Part shown: positions 37,636 through 49,348 of the stretch, piece after piece
Layout of the letters: each line of letters opens with the position of its first letter
Position numbering within the stretch: position 1 is the stretch's first letter
Origin: Strigamia acuminata
Lineage: Eukaryota > Arthropoda > Chilopoda > Geophilomorpha > Linotaeniidae
Length of the DNA: 64,000 bases
Direction: 5' to 3'
Assembly (NCBI GenBank): GCA_949358305.1
Contig: OX442323.1
Coordinates: 8,060,001-8,124,000, forward strand
Translations under genes and position numbers: made by a program
The notes under the pieces: model-generated
Told to the model about the DNA's origin: nothing
Database searches by the model: none
The model's input: only the letters and a program-made list of their open reading frames with translations

Positions 37636-40600
37636 GTGGTAAATTAATTTGATTGGAAAAAATAACTTAAATTTATTTTAAATTAATTCCAGCGACATGG
37701 AGCTTTGCACGACAATGGAATTTACGTTCTCGGAATGTCCTGCAAACTAGGAAATGCCAAACCTCGAGGTAAGCATTTGTACATTTATTCTGAATCGCTT
37801 GTTTAAAAAAATCAATTCCTACATTAGGAGTATTGGAAAAATTTAATAATGGGTGTCGACATGGTTGGCCAATCGGAACCAAGATGGCCGAATAACGTGT
37901 ACGGTCTTCCCAAAGGATTATCCCGATTATCCGTAATCGAACGCATCGATCGATTCGACAGTGAAAATTTCGATTTTTCGAATGAAAAGGTGAGAATCCG
38001 AGCCACAAACAATAAGAAAACTCCAATTCGACATTAATAAATGACAATTTTATTAGACAAACGATTTGGATCCACAAATTCGACTTTTACTCGAAGTTGC
38101 GACCGAAGCGGTTCTAGATTCCGCAGTGACACCGTTCGACCTTTCCAATTCGAAATGCGGTGTTTACACCTCGGTTTATAAATCCGAGGTTCAGTCACTC
38201 AATTATCCCATCTGCTCAACAGCCATTCACGCGGCCAACCTAGCCAATTTTTTCAACCTAAATGGCCCGTTAATGTGCATCGACAGTTCGTCGTTAATCG
38301 CGACTAACTGGGCGTTTAACGATTTAAAATCGAATAAAATCCAATACGCTCTAGTCACCGGTAAGAAATGACAGGAATCGATGCGGATCTTCGTTTATTT
38401 GAAACATTTTTTCTGAAAAATAGCGACATCTTTGATGTTTTCGCCGAACCAAAGTCTTCAGAACTTCCGACTGGGGATGATCTCAAAAACCGGAAAATGT
38501 CACACGTGGGACGAGACTGCTGATGGATATGTGCGAGCAGAAGGGATCTTTGCAATCCTTCTGGGTCGAAGATCCGCACATCCTCGTCTTTACGCGGAAA
38601 TCGTCGCCGGTGCGAATAATTTGGACGGATCCAAACCGGAAGGTCGAAATTTTTTTTTTAAATTTTTTTAATTATAAAAATAATAAAAATATTTTTCAGG
38701 CATGGTCCATCCAAGTAGCGGCGCGTTGTTGAGTTTATTCCGAGAGATTTATTCCCAAGTTCCCCTTTCGGAATTGGCATACATGGAATGCCACTCAACC
38801 GGAACGCAGGTCGGAGACGTGGCAGAAACGAGCGCGATCTCTGATATTTTGAGAGCGAGACGCCTGTCCGGACCTCTTCTAATCGGTTCCTGTAAATCCA
38901 ACTTGGGACACGCAGAATGGGCTACCGGTATTAAATAAAACAAAACTTAATAAAATTATTTTATTGTATCATTTTAAATTTGTTTTTCAGGTTTGGCAAG
39001 TCTGATCAAAGCAGTTCTCTGCTTATCCGGTAAAATAATTCCGCCAAACATAAGTTTGGACACCCCAAATCCAAAAATAACCGGAATAACCGAGGGAAAG
39101 CTTGTTCCGGTTACTAAACTGCTCATTCTGCCTGGTAAATTCATGATAAAATCCATTTAAATTATTAAATTAAAAGCAAAAATTGCAGATGGTTTAGTGG
39201 GAGTGACAGCGATGGGATTTTGCGGATCAAACTGCCATTTGGTCCTCAAAGCCGTGAACGCGTCTGTTTTCCAAGCTCCGCGTAAATAAAAACACAAAAT
39301 CGCTCATTTCGACTTGAAATTGAATTTAAATATTTCTTGTAGAGAATCTGATGGTGTTTAGCGCGAGTAGAACTGCTGAAGAATTAGTCGAACAAGTGAA
39401 AGATTTGTTGCCGATGTACGATCTGCAACAGCTGTCTTTAGTGAGCCCGGCTTTCGCGTCCAAATTGTGCGCTTCGATGTTGCTTCGCAGAGGTGCGATG
39501 CCGGTGCGCACTGGATGGGACAACTGGTACAGCCTAGTGGAATATCTAGCAAATTGTCACATTAAAAATGTGGGACACGCGGAGGAGGTGTTTTTCATCG
39601 TGCACGACGTCGGAGTGTCCGGCGACGAATGTTCCATGCCGTGTATTGACGCCGAAGATGATAATCCGATGGAACGTGCGATGATTAAGCACAAGCAGCG
39701 GATTGAAAAAACTTACGGGAGGTATTTGGCTTATGGGATGCCGCGCAGGAGTATGGGAGACGGATCCGATTGCTTAAACGGCGTGCTCGGTTGCAGCGCC
39801 GCTTACATTTTAGGTGAGATGCACAACAAGCTGACGAACCATTTAAAAGAAAACTCGCCAACAAATTTGGACGATTTCGACTGGATGGCCAATTTGCTCT
39901 CTCTGGTGCGCTCTTCCGAGACCAAACGCATCACCCGCGTCTTCCAGAGCCCCAAATACGCGCCGGACGCGCCAACCCCCGTCAACTTGCGCTTCAAATC
40001 GTCCAATCCCTTCGTCCATCTTCACCAACACGTAGCAACGGAGAAAAGAGGTGGTTTGAGCGACGAGGAACTGGTACTGAGTCCCATAGTAACCGTACCG
40101 TTATCGAGACCCGATGAATCGGCTTTGGTCAAGCTGAACGACGTTTCGCAAGGCGTGCCCGTCTTTTTGATCCATCCGGTCACCGGAGTTTTGAATTTGT
40201 TGAGACGTTTCGCTAGCAAACTTCCGGTTCCGTGTTACGGACTGCAACAGACGTCGAATGTGCCGTCGGATTCCCTTCAAGTCCTCGCGCAGTAATTTAT
40301 TTTTTGATTTTTTTTTTTAAATTAATTTTTTAAATTTTTGTTTATTTTTAGGTTTTATCTGGGGTTGTGTGCGGAAGTAATTGAGGATAATCCGTTGCGG
40401 TTGATCGGGCACTCGTACGGCGCTTGTATCGCTTACGTGATGGGTGTAGAGGCGCAGAAAATTGGTGTCTATGTGTCGCATTTAATTATGTTGGACGGGT
40501 CGCCCGATTACTTTCGGTTTCCTTTGGTTAAGATCCGCGAAAAATGCGGGTTTTTCGAGTCGGCATCGGTTATGGACACCGAGAAATTGATCGCGTTTTT

Positions 40601-41216
40601 GCAAATTTATGGAAATGTTGAAGTGAATAGCATCAGAGCTGAATTGATGGATTGTGGCAACAGGAAGAAAAGGGTTGACGTTGCTGTCAATTATTTAACG
40701 TCCTGCGATTCTCCAATTCCAAAGTAAAAAAAAAAAATTGAAAAATAGTGATTATTTTTTTAAATTTTTTGTTTTAAGGGTTCAGTATAAATGGCAAAAG
40801 GCGTCCCAACAGATTATAGACCAGCTTGGATCGAAATTATTGACTGTCGCGTCAAAAATCTTACTGAAACAAAGAACTCAAATAGCTTATGCGTTTTTAG
40901 CCAATATGGATTTGATTGATTGGTGGTCTGGGCCGACCGAGAAATTTAAAGGTAAAATATTCGAAATTTTGCGTTTTTTCGAGTAATTTGATGGAATTTT
41001 TATGTATTTATTTTTTTAAAATTTGTTTTAGGTGATATTTACTTGTTTCGAATTGAGGATCCACCAGCGCATTGTCCAGATTTGGCCGAGGATTACGGTC
41101 TGGCAAAATTGGTAAATGGAGAAGTTCATATAAAGTCGTATAACGCGACCCACGAATCTCTAGTCGGGCTCAAAAACCTCCCTCGGTTGGTGCACGATTT
41201 ACTGTTCATATTTTAA
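37594..41216 (+). CDS. FAS-derived ketoacyl synthase-thioesterase protein (KS-TE)
   Basis: Resembles the two ends of animal fatty acid synthase with the middle missing. Coding exons: 37594-37638, 37693-37768, 37828-37989, 38057-38360, 38424-38642, 38700-38927, 38991-39134, 39189-39281, 39343-40291, 40352-40723, 40779-40951, 41032-41216, about 982 residues. The KS domain (about 1-420) has EYWKNLIMGVDMV, DPQIRLLLEVATEA and both active-site His motifs (ECHSTGTQVGD, CKSNLGHAEWATG). Where the catalytic Cys should lie (DTACSSSL in relatives) it reads IDSSSL, three residues short. A linker of about 240 residues follows with no recognisable AT, DH, ER, KR or carrier domain. The thioesterase then has IHPVTG, the nucleophile GHSYGA, LDGSPDYF and NATHESLV, so its triad looks complete. 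The exon 2/exon 3 junction is off by one base. Confidence 0.85.
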
Positions 41217-41610
41217 AAAGGTTTCTTTTTTATACTAAAAAAAAAAAAATTTTAGTCGTACGAATACGACATATTTCTATGAATTAATAAACTAAATTTT
41301 TAATACCAACCGCCGGTTTTTCATTCAAAATCAAAATCATTTCGAATAAAAAATTACCGTGTTTCCTATATTTTTTTTTTACGCCAAAACGAGACTTCTG
41401 GTCGAACCTACTGGTTCGACCTTGGGCGTGTATAAATTCTGCAAAAACGATATTTAGGCAACGAGGAAAACCTGGAGCACGTTTACATTTTCACGAAAAA
41501 TATAATTTGGCTCTTCAATATATTATTTTCAATTTATTTTCAAATAAGATTAGAAAAGCTTGGCGGGTTAGTTTGACGCTTCCAATTCAGGTTTTATTAT
41601 TTACCATTCC
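41217..41610. other. Interval between KS-TE and phosphopantetheinyl transferase
   Basis: About 394 bases on the same strand, containing the KS-TE 3' UTR (AATAAA-like ATTAATAAA near 41285) and presumably the promoter of the next gene. Nothing else was seen. Confidence 0.5.
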
Positions 41611-43023
41611 ATGTTTTCGCAGTTACCTCGTATTTCTCTCTTCCCGATGGAAAATGGTGTTCGTTGGGCGGTTAATTTCGGAAATTGGCAACCGGTTCGT
41701 TCCGAATGGCTTCTAGCGGGTCGTTGTATCCAACCCGAAGAAAAAACGAGAATAAGTCGATTTGTTTACAAGAAAGATGCAAAAGCTGCGATGGTATGCG
41801 GCAATGAGAATGCCAATTTTATTTTATTTTATTTATTTTTAAATTACAGATTGGTCGCCTCATGTTAAGGAAACTCATCAACGAACACGTGAAAATTGAC
41901 TATGCGCAAGTGCGATTAGACAGGACAGAAAAAGGAAAACCGTTTCTAGCTAACGAGCTTCCCGCCGACAGTTCGCCCATCAATTTCAATATATCTCACA
42001 ACGGAAAATACGTCGTTTTAGCCGCAGAACCGAAATTTCAAGTCGGAATTGACGTGATGAGAGTCAATGCGTTGGGTAATGTTGTAAAATATTTTTTTTC
42101 TAGTAATTTCAATGTAAAAATGATGAAAATTGGTGTTTTTTTATTAGGTGGTAAATCAGTTGCGAGTTTTTTCCACACGATGGCGCGTCAATTCACTAGA
42201 GACGAATGGACGAGTATTTTGCTTCCCGGGGAAGAAATGCAGCAGTTGTCGCGGTTTTATAGGTTTTGGGTACAAATATTGATGGGATTTTAATTCGGAT
42301 ATGATCTTAAAAGTGTTTATTTTTGTTTTTAAGTGCTTGAAAGAAAGTTACGTGAAAGCTGTCGGCGTGGGCATCGGATTCAGCATTCAGCGGCTGAGTT
42401 TCGCCATCAAGTCGGAGAAAGTGGAGAAAGGAAGCACAAAATGTGACACTCGTTTGGCAATCGACGAAAAGGAAGCGAGCGATTGGATGTTCGAAGAGAC
42501 CATGTTGGACGATTGCCATTGCGTCGCTGTGGCGCTCGGGAAACACTCCAGTGTAATTTATTAATGTTTTTGACTATGTTTATTGAATTTTCTCACTTTT
42601 TAATGATTTTTCATTGAATTTTCTCACCTTTTTTAAGATTTTTCATTGAATTTTCTCACTTTTTAATGATTTTTCATTAAATTTTCTCACCTTTTTTAAG
42701 ATTTTTCATTGAATTTTCTCACTTTTTAATGATTTTTCATTGAATTTTCTCACTTTTTAATGATTTTTCATTGATTTTTCTCATTTTTTAATTATGTTTC
42801 ATTGAATTTTCTCACTTTTTAATGATTTTTCCTTGAATTTTCTCACTTTTTTATTATTTTTTATTGAATTTTGCAGGATCCCGTTAAAGTATTTTCCAAA
42901 CACAAACCTCAGGATTTTAAATTACTCAATTTCAGCGATTTGGTGGTTAATGCGTCGCCGTGGCATCCGGAGGACGAAACGTTTTGGACGGAGTTTTGCG
43001 ACCGGGACGAAAACCCGAAGTGA
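41611..43023 (+). CDS. AASDHPPT: 4'-phosphopantetheinyl transferase (AASDHPPT)
   Basis: Transfers phosphopantetheine from CoA to carrier-protein serines of fatty acid synthase, mitochondrial ACP and related proteins; cytosolic. Coding exons 41611-41793, 41850-42075, 42148-42269, 42334-42552 and 42877-43023, giving 298 residues (human 309). The start at 41611 is chosen because the family begins about a dozen residues before the conserved EGVRW (here ENGVRW). Key motifs are EWLLAGRCIQPEEK, DAKAAM, FNISHNGKYVVLA, the Mg-binding VGIDVM, and FYRFWCLKESYVKAVGVGIG (the W-x-x-KES signature). It lies 0.4 kb behind the FAS-like KS-TE gene on the same strand. Confidence 0.96.
42575..42872. repeat. Intronic 31-bp tandem repeat in AASDHPPT
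   Basis: About nine units of ATTGAATTTTCTCACTTTTT followed by AATGATTTTTC. The total period is 31 bases, and the array fills the last intron almost completely. Confidence 0.92.
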
Positions 43024-43354
43024 TGAAATAATTTTCTATTTTCTTATGATTTCAGCGCCAAATAAACGGATGAGTTCCTTTTTTCCTCAAATTTGACTTT
43101 TATTCGTCGATAAAATGGAAGTATTTAAAAACTATTTACATTTTTTTTTGTCAATCAATTTTCGTCTAAACTAAACTAAATATTTATCTAATCTCAATAT
43201 CACGTCAATGATCTAATCCAAAAAGTGACTAGAGTATATCACTGTAAATTTACAATAATAATAATATTTTTTTTTTAATATAAAAAAAAAAAATTAAAAA
43301 TAAAAAAAAAAAAAAAAAAAAAACAAAGATTTAAACACGAAAAACGTTTTAAAA

Positions 43355-44415
43355 TTAATTCTTCTTCGCTACTGGCGCGATGTGACCGATCAAATAAATA
43401 TTATCGTACAAGTGACCCGACAGTTCGTCATCCGGTCTCTGAATTGCGTTCCTGACGTTGCGAATAAACTCCCTCTTGGACATTTTATTCTTCACGTGAG
43501 GACTGCACAAATCGACCGACAGCAGAATCAAAGAATAGCACAAAATATACACGGTGTCCGCAGTCAGACCCAAATTAGGGTTACACTTGCAGAACCTTTC
43601 TGAGAATTTTTCAAGCAGCGCTTGAAGATAGTTGCCACGTTCGTTCGGTGCTTCGATCGTCTTAAAAAACGCCCGTAACGCGTTGGCTAAAAACTGGTTG
43701 CGGTAGTTGTGTAATTCAATCAATTTGTCTAAAATATTCCTCCTAAAAACGAAAATAAATCATGAAAATCATGAAAATTACAATTTTATGTTCGTTTAAA
43801 ACCTTGCGTCCAAATAAAGCCTCATTTCGTGATGACAGAGCGACCTCGTCTGGTGGAAAAACTGAGCTATTTCCGCCGGTTCGTCTTTCACCAACCCGTG
43901 ACTGAAAAAATACTCCATTCCCTGCACAACGAAAAGAAAAGTATGTATACAATTTCATAGACATCATTTTTGCACACACAACTACTTATAAAATACCGAA
44001 AATGCATCGGCGTTAAACGTCAATGAACCTTCGTCGAGCAGCATGTACAATTTGCGGTAACAAATATCTTTGTTTTGTTTATAAATGGTAGCGTGTCCCC
44101 ACTGAGATTTGCAGAGTCTAAAAAAATTGGAATGAATTAAATAGGTTGATTTAGAGATTGAAATATTGTGTATATACATTACCCTTGCCATAATAAATTA
44201 TCGTCGGCAAGTTCCTGCCAAACACAAGCGGCCAAACACAGATCAGTCGCGTTTAAGTGAGACAGAACTGCCAGACCCAATTCGGGGGGCAGTTCGGACA
44301 AATCACGAAATTTTTGCGCCGCTAGACTCATCACGCGATTACTCTTATTGTTTCCACCAGTGACCTCGTTGTTTTGGATATTTTCTTCTATTAGACGTCT
44401 CAATACTTGTCCCAT
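43355..44415 (-). CDS. FBXO8: F-box only protein 8 (F-box plus Sec7)
   Basis: Substrate receptor of an SCF ubiquitin ligase that also carries a Sec7 domain (ARF-GEF fold). Coding exons in transcript order are 44183-44415, 43997-44117, 43803-43921 and 43355-43742, all in frame, 286 residues (human 319). The F-box is at about residues 38-80 (LSELPPELGLAVLSHLNATD). The Sec7 part includes EPAEIAQFFHQTRSLCHHEM, LYLDARRNILDKLIELH and GLTADTVYILCYSLILLSVD. The Sec7 catalytic Glu finger is not evident in the part I can align. Convergent with AASDHPPT (331 bases) and divergent from CEP44. Confidence 0.95.
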
Positions 44416-44991
44416 TCCTGCATGTAAACGCCTTTTTTAAATTCGAAATTCATGAGGATTTCTGATAAGCATCACACAAACTGTCAATAAAAATGAAAGA
44501 AAATTTCAAAATTAATACGCTAATAAATCTGAAGGAAATAGAGCGTACATTTGAAGAGATATCAAAGAAATCCATCGTTTAAATGCTCGTTATTATCATC
44601 GTTGGCTTGTATACATGAGGTGCTGTCATCAGAGGCCAAAACGTCACATTCTACACATCACTTGGAAACCATCACAATCGATGACGCAATTGCTAACTCG
44701 ATGCGATCCAGAGTGATATAATTGAAAAACGAAAACGGCGAATGGACGAATGAAGATTTTCTTTTTCAAACGCTGAAATATGCAGATCGGGGGCCCGGAC
44801 GAACGAGGAAAATAAATAAAATAAAATAATTAGCATAAATTACGACGCAAAAACAAGTGGCGCCATCTCACAGCCCATAACACGAGACGTTCGAAGTGCA
44901 AGCGCCAAATTCGAGCGGTCTCTCGATTTTTTTTTTGGGAAATAAAACCCAATTCCTTGTATTTCTTTGAAGTTCTCGTCCACGGAACTCA
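44416..44991. promoter_or_regulatory. FBXO8 / CEP44 divergent promoter with CTCF-like site
   Basis: 576 bases between divergent start codons. Contains AACAAGTGGCGCCATCT (44852-44868), almost identical to a word in the NFXL1/GNPDA promoter. No coding sequence was seen. Confidence 0.55.
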
Positions 44992-46138
44992 ATGGCTACG
45001 GGTGATATTAAAAACAACATACGCAAATTGCAGACCGAGTTAAGGAAAATGAGGTTTCTCAGTGAATTGGACTTGGATGGGTAAAAAAAATGAAGAAAAA
45101 CAAAAGAACAATTGAGAGAGAAAAATTGACATTTTGTCATTTTTATTTTATTTACTTTATTCATTTATTTATTATTTCTTTTCTAGAGTTACGAGTGGAT
45201 CCTGGCAAGCTTTTGAGCCGGTGTATCAGTTCGCCTTTGGAGTGTTCAGTAATCCAGTGGCGGACGAAATCCAGGAGAAAGTTGGATTCGCATTAGGAAA
45301 TCGAAACGGGTGGCGTTTCCACGAAGGATTGTACAGACTTTTGAGAGACATTTACAAGTACAAACCACCCGTGACTAAAGATCAATTCGCCACTGTGGGT
45401 TTCGCCGAAAGAAAGATCATTATGTGCACTGAAATACTTCAAATGGTTCAATCGCGACACGGAGAGATAACTGGACGATTTTCAAGATCATCGCAGTTTA
45501 GTTCCTCCAGTGATTCTGCTGTGAGTGTGACGCCAAAAGTGGAGGAATTTGATTGACTTTTGATTGATTTTCATCCTTATTTTTATAGGCTAAAATGGTC
45601 ACTTCATCCAGACAAGAAACTGGTTAATTTTTTATGGATTTTGCGCGAAAAAAAACTTGTAATTTGGTTGGATTTATAATTGCAGATTTAATTGCAGTGT
45701 CGCTTGGGTCAGCTCCGTGCACTCCTCATTCTCAAAATGCGAGTTTGGAAGCTGATCTTCCAATCATGGAAGCGAATGCTGAGAATGTGATTGAATTGGA
45801 GACGGAAGGTCAAACGGTTACGGCCGAAGGAGATGACGGATTCGTCCCCAACACCGAAGCAACAACTTTTTGGGATTTTCAAGTTAATTTAATTTAATTT
45901 AATTTAATTTAATTATTATTATTATTTTTTTGTGTAGAAAATTGTGGAGAAGAATTTCAATCGACTTCTTGGTCGAATCACTTTGCTCGAGTCGAGAATG
46001 GCTGCAATGGAAACAAAATTAGAGGTGAAATAATTAATTAATTAATTAATTATTACAATTAATTAATTTATTTTCCAGACCGTTCAACCAAAAAGTTCTC
46101 TCGTGCAACGTGTAAAGCCGATGGTTAAGTTGAATTAG
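44992..46138 (+). CDS. CEP44: Centrosomal protein 44 (CEP44)
   Basis: Centriole and spindle-pole protein. Coding exons 44992-45080, 45187-45520, 45589-45622, 45686-45882, 45938-46024 and 46079-46138 give 266 residues. The N-terminal CEP44 domain is clear: MATGDIKNNIRKLQTELRKM, GWRFHEGLYRLLRDIYKYKP, and KDQFATVGFAERKI. A Ser-rich linker follows, then a short predicted coiled coil (KNFNRLLGRITLLESRMAAM). Vertebrate CEP44 is longer (about 390 residues), and the missing part is C-terminal. The end of exon 2 uses the strong donor GTGAGT at 45521. An in-frame read-through stops 36 bases later. Confidence 0.93.
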
Positions 46139-46326
46139 TTAATTGATTTTATTTTAAATTTACAAAAAAATTGTATACTTATTTCTTAATTTTTATTATC
46201 AAGAGGGTTATAATGTAATTAAAAAGAACACCGCAATAAAAATTGTAAAAATTTCATACAAATATGATTAAATTTTTATTTTTTTGTAAACATTTCGGAC
46301 TACAAATTCATTATATCACAAAAAAA

Positions 46327-47174
46327 TCATTTAATTGGTTTCATATGCCACAAACCGTCATTTAAATAATGAATATTCTCAATCCCGATGCCCTTATTGA
46401 CCGTTTGTCTGAAAAATAAATAAATAAATAAATAAATACAAATTAATTGCAAATTAATTACATCTCCTCCGTGGACAAAGACATCAAGCCAACAGCTAAC
46501 GCGTGCTGTTTTCCTTCAGCCATAACGGCCTAAATCAACAAATATATGTATTATTCGACTTTGAAATTCTAGTGAGCAAAACATACGACGACGGATCCCT
46601 TTGGCATCGAAGTCATTCTCGCACCGGGCGAAGTCAGGCCTGGACACATGATGTTCGCTCCGCTCAAAACAAACCGAATCGCGCCTTTGTCGACTTGTTG
46701 CCACGAACACATAAAAGGATCTGATCACAATAAATGATTAGTGAGTAATTTTGTATATTTTTCTAACGGTTCCTCGCTTACATTTGTGTAATAATCGTAG
46801 AGATGGAAAGTATGGACCTTCGCGTTGTCTAAAAAAGAGCAATTCGCCGTTCGTTCCAACCAAAATTTCCACGTGGTCGTGACTTTTAATGAAAGAAAAG
46901 GTTGGTGAGCATGTGGTGAATTGTTTTAGGGGTTTTAATTCACCATTTGACGATTCTTAGGGTTTCTTTTTTCGGTAGAATTAGGTTAATGTAGTCTTCG
47001 AGGTTATGAAATTGCTCCACTAATTTCGCTTTGATCGCTTTTTGCACGGAAGATTTTAATTGAGTCACGCCGGAAACGTTCTCCTTTTCATCAAACCTAG
47101 ATACAGTTAAAACGTATTTAAATTAGCAGGGTTTTTACTGTTAAAATCTGTAGAAATACTTGCTTTTTAAACAT
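46327..47174 (-). CDS. MCTS1: MCTS1 translation re-initiation factor
   Basis: Partner of DENR. The pair promotes re-initiation and ribosome recycling on the 40S subunit. Coding exons in transcript order are 47164-47174, 46944-47096, 46782-46882, 46587-46720, 46462-46529 and 46327-46408, giving 182 residues (human 181). It has the N-terminal [29 protein letters not shown], and the PUA domain with [31 protein letters not shown] and [19 protein letters not shown]. The first coding exon is only 11 bases (ATGTTTAAAAA), and its intron has a GC donor. Confidence 0.97.
47097..47163 (-). other. GC-AG intron in MCTS1
   Basis: On the minus strand the first coding exon ATGTTTAAAAA is followed by GCAAGTATTT, a near-perfect GC-type donor, and the intron ends CTAG before GTTTGATGAAAAGG. 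This splice restores the conserved MFKKFDEKEN. The nearby GT site would read a stop. Confidence 0.88.
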
Positions 47175-47497
47175 CCTTACAGCAGGCTTCTGAAAGATTA
47201 ATATCCTTCCTAGTTCTGGTTACTAACACCAGTTGTATAAATAGCAAAAGCGCTCCAGAAAGAAGTTATTCTCTTCTTTAAAAAATATTATACTTGTAAT
47301 TAAATATTTCGTTTTATTTTCAGAAAATTTGACAATTTTTTACTCAAAAACTTGCAATTTATTTGACAAATTTTGATCATACAATCAAACAATAACTATA
47401 TAAACAAATGGACATTTTGGAAATTTTGATCATACAATCAAATCTCAACTGCAGCAAACAAATAAATGGAAATTTCAAATTCAAAACGCAAACAAAA
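47175..47497. other. Interval between TIMM8 and MCTS1
   Basis: About 320 bases between two minus-strand genes. It should hold the TIMM8 3' end and the MCTS1 promoter. I see AT-rich sequence with a duplicated AATTTTGATCATACAATCAA (near 47376 and 47425) and nothing else. Confidence 0.5.
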
Positions 47498-47862
47498 CTA
47501 AGACATCATGTTTCCAGCATTTTTCTGCAAAAGTTGAGCAAATCTGGTGGTGATTGCGAGCGAGGTGTCGATAAATCGATCCACACAGTTCGAAATGCAC
47601 GCTTCGGTCTTGCTGTCCAACTTCTGCCCCGGTTTTTCCACGCATTTGTCCCAGCAAATTTCGTTCAGTCTGTGCACCTAAAACGACCCAAAACACACTC
47701 AATACACAAACTCCATGCGGAGCCGGCGTGTTAAGCCTCAATTTCTCCTAATTCTTTTACTTGAGACTGAAATTGCGCTTTTTGCTGCTCCACAAACAAA
47801 AAGTCTTGCAATTCTGAATCCTGAGCGGTGGCTTCGGAAGGCAAATCATCGGCAAACGACAT
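47498..47862 (-). CDS. TIMM8: Mitochondrial intermembrane-space chaperone TIMM8
   Basis: Small TIM chaperone (the DDP1/Tim8 family) that works with Tim13 to guide TIM23 substrates across the intermembrane space. Coding exons 47761-47862 and 47498-47677 give 93 residues, the usual size. The twin CX3C motifs are CWDKC and CISNC, in the context [20 protein letters not shown] and [15 protein letters not shown]. The ATG at 47862 is chosen over an upstream in-frame one because family members start just before the acidic N-terminus ([10 protein letters not shown]). Head-to-head with YJU2 across 190 bases. Confidence 0.97.
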
Positions 47863-48052
47863 TTTTTCGATCGTGTCGGGACCAAAAAGAACAGAATGAT
47901 GAAACGAATGGCAATTATACAACGCTTTACAACACCGGTTTGTACTTCCCCAAACTGACGCGAGAGGCATCACGGTTTGCACTCACAAAGCTCGCGATAA
48001 GAAATCGTTTGATTTATTCATCGAAAACTAATTTCCAGCCAATAATTCGACC
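47863..48052. promoter_or_regulatory. TIMM8 / YJU2 divergent promoter
   Basis: Only 190 bases separate the two start codons, so this is a compact bidirectional promoter. It is richer in CpG than the flanks. I do not recognise a specific factor site. Confidence 0.6.
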
Positions 48053-49194
48053 ATGTCGGAACGAAAAGTCTTAAACGTAAGTGTTTATTTAATATTAGCA
48101 AGTTGAGATGACGATTTTAACGCTTTTATTTGCTTTTTTTATAGAAATATTATCCGCCCGACTTCGATCCGTCTAAAATCCCGCGCCTTCACCTTCCCAA
48201 AGATCGGCAGTACACTGTTCGTTTGATGGCCCCTTGTAACATGAGGTTATTTTATTTAATTTTATTTTATTTTATAATTTAAAAAATTAATTTTTTTTGG
48301 ATTCGATAGGTGCAAGACTTGCGGGGAATACATTTACAAGGGAAAGAAATTCAACGCGAGAAAGGAAACTGTCCAAGGCGATGAATACTTGGGAATTAAA
48401 ATATTTAGATTTTATATAAAATGTACGCGGTGTTTGGCCGAAATCACGTTCAAAACCGACCCCCAGAATGCCGATTACATCGTCGAACACGGAGCGACGC
48501 GCAATTTCCAAGCGCTGAAGTTGGCCGAAGAGCAGGCGGAAAGAGAACGGAAGGAATTGGAAGAAGAGGAGGCGAACAACCCGATGAAGTTGCTGGAAAA
48601 CAGAACCAAAGCGTCGAAGAACGAGATGGAGATCCTGGAGAGTCTGGAGGAACTCAAAGACCTGAACCAACGACAAGCCAACGTCGATTTCGACCAACTG
48701 TTGGATCTGAATAAAGATTTGGCCGCGCGCATCAAGAAACAACAGGAGGACGAAGACGAAGCGTTTGTCCAGTAAGTAATTACTCGTAATTACTCAATTT
48801 AATGACTAATTTATTTATTTGGTTTAGATCCGTGTTCGGGAAACGCGACGAAGACGACGGGACGAACATAAAACGGTTGCCCGACGACAGCAGCGACGAC
48901 GACGAAGAAGAGAGCGAAACCAAAGCGAAAATGCAACAACTTTTAATGAAAAAATCGTCGGAGATTCTCTTCGAGGCTCGCAAGAACACGGAACGTGCCC
49001 CGAAACGAGCGAGAACGGACGAGGACGTCGGCAAACTCGCGAGTTCAAAGTCGAAAATCAGCGCCATGATTAAATTGAAGCCGACGACGACCGCGGCAAA
49101 ACCCGGCGCACTTTCGACCAATGAGAACAACACGACGACGAGTAACGCGTTGAGTTTACTCGGCAATTACTCCGACACCGATTCCGATGACTAA
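48053..49194 (+). CDS. YJU2: Splicing factor YJU2 (CCDC94), intron-containing copy
   Basis: Step-one splicing factor that acts in the Prp19/NTC-associated spliceosome (yeast Yju2/Cwc16). Coding exons 48053-48076, 48145-48245, 48310-48771 and 48828-49194 give 317 residues. Conserved features are [17 protein letters not shown], the zinc-type cysteines in [20 protein letters not shown] and [16 protein letters not shown], then the acidic helix with [11 protein letters not shown] and [15 protein letters not shown]. The tail ends [12 protein letters not shown]. The intronless copy 154 bases downstream shares all of this. Confidence 0.96.
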
Positions 49195-49348
49195 TAAATA
49201 AAAAAATAAAAAAAAATTATTTTATTTTTTAATTTTGGATTACGTCACATCCGGTTCTCGTTCTCGTCTCGTTCACGTTCCCCACCTCGCGTATTTAAAA
49301 CGATTTAAAACGATTCGTTGTCACTGAAACTTTGTCAATCAATCCATC

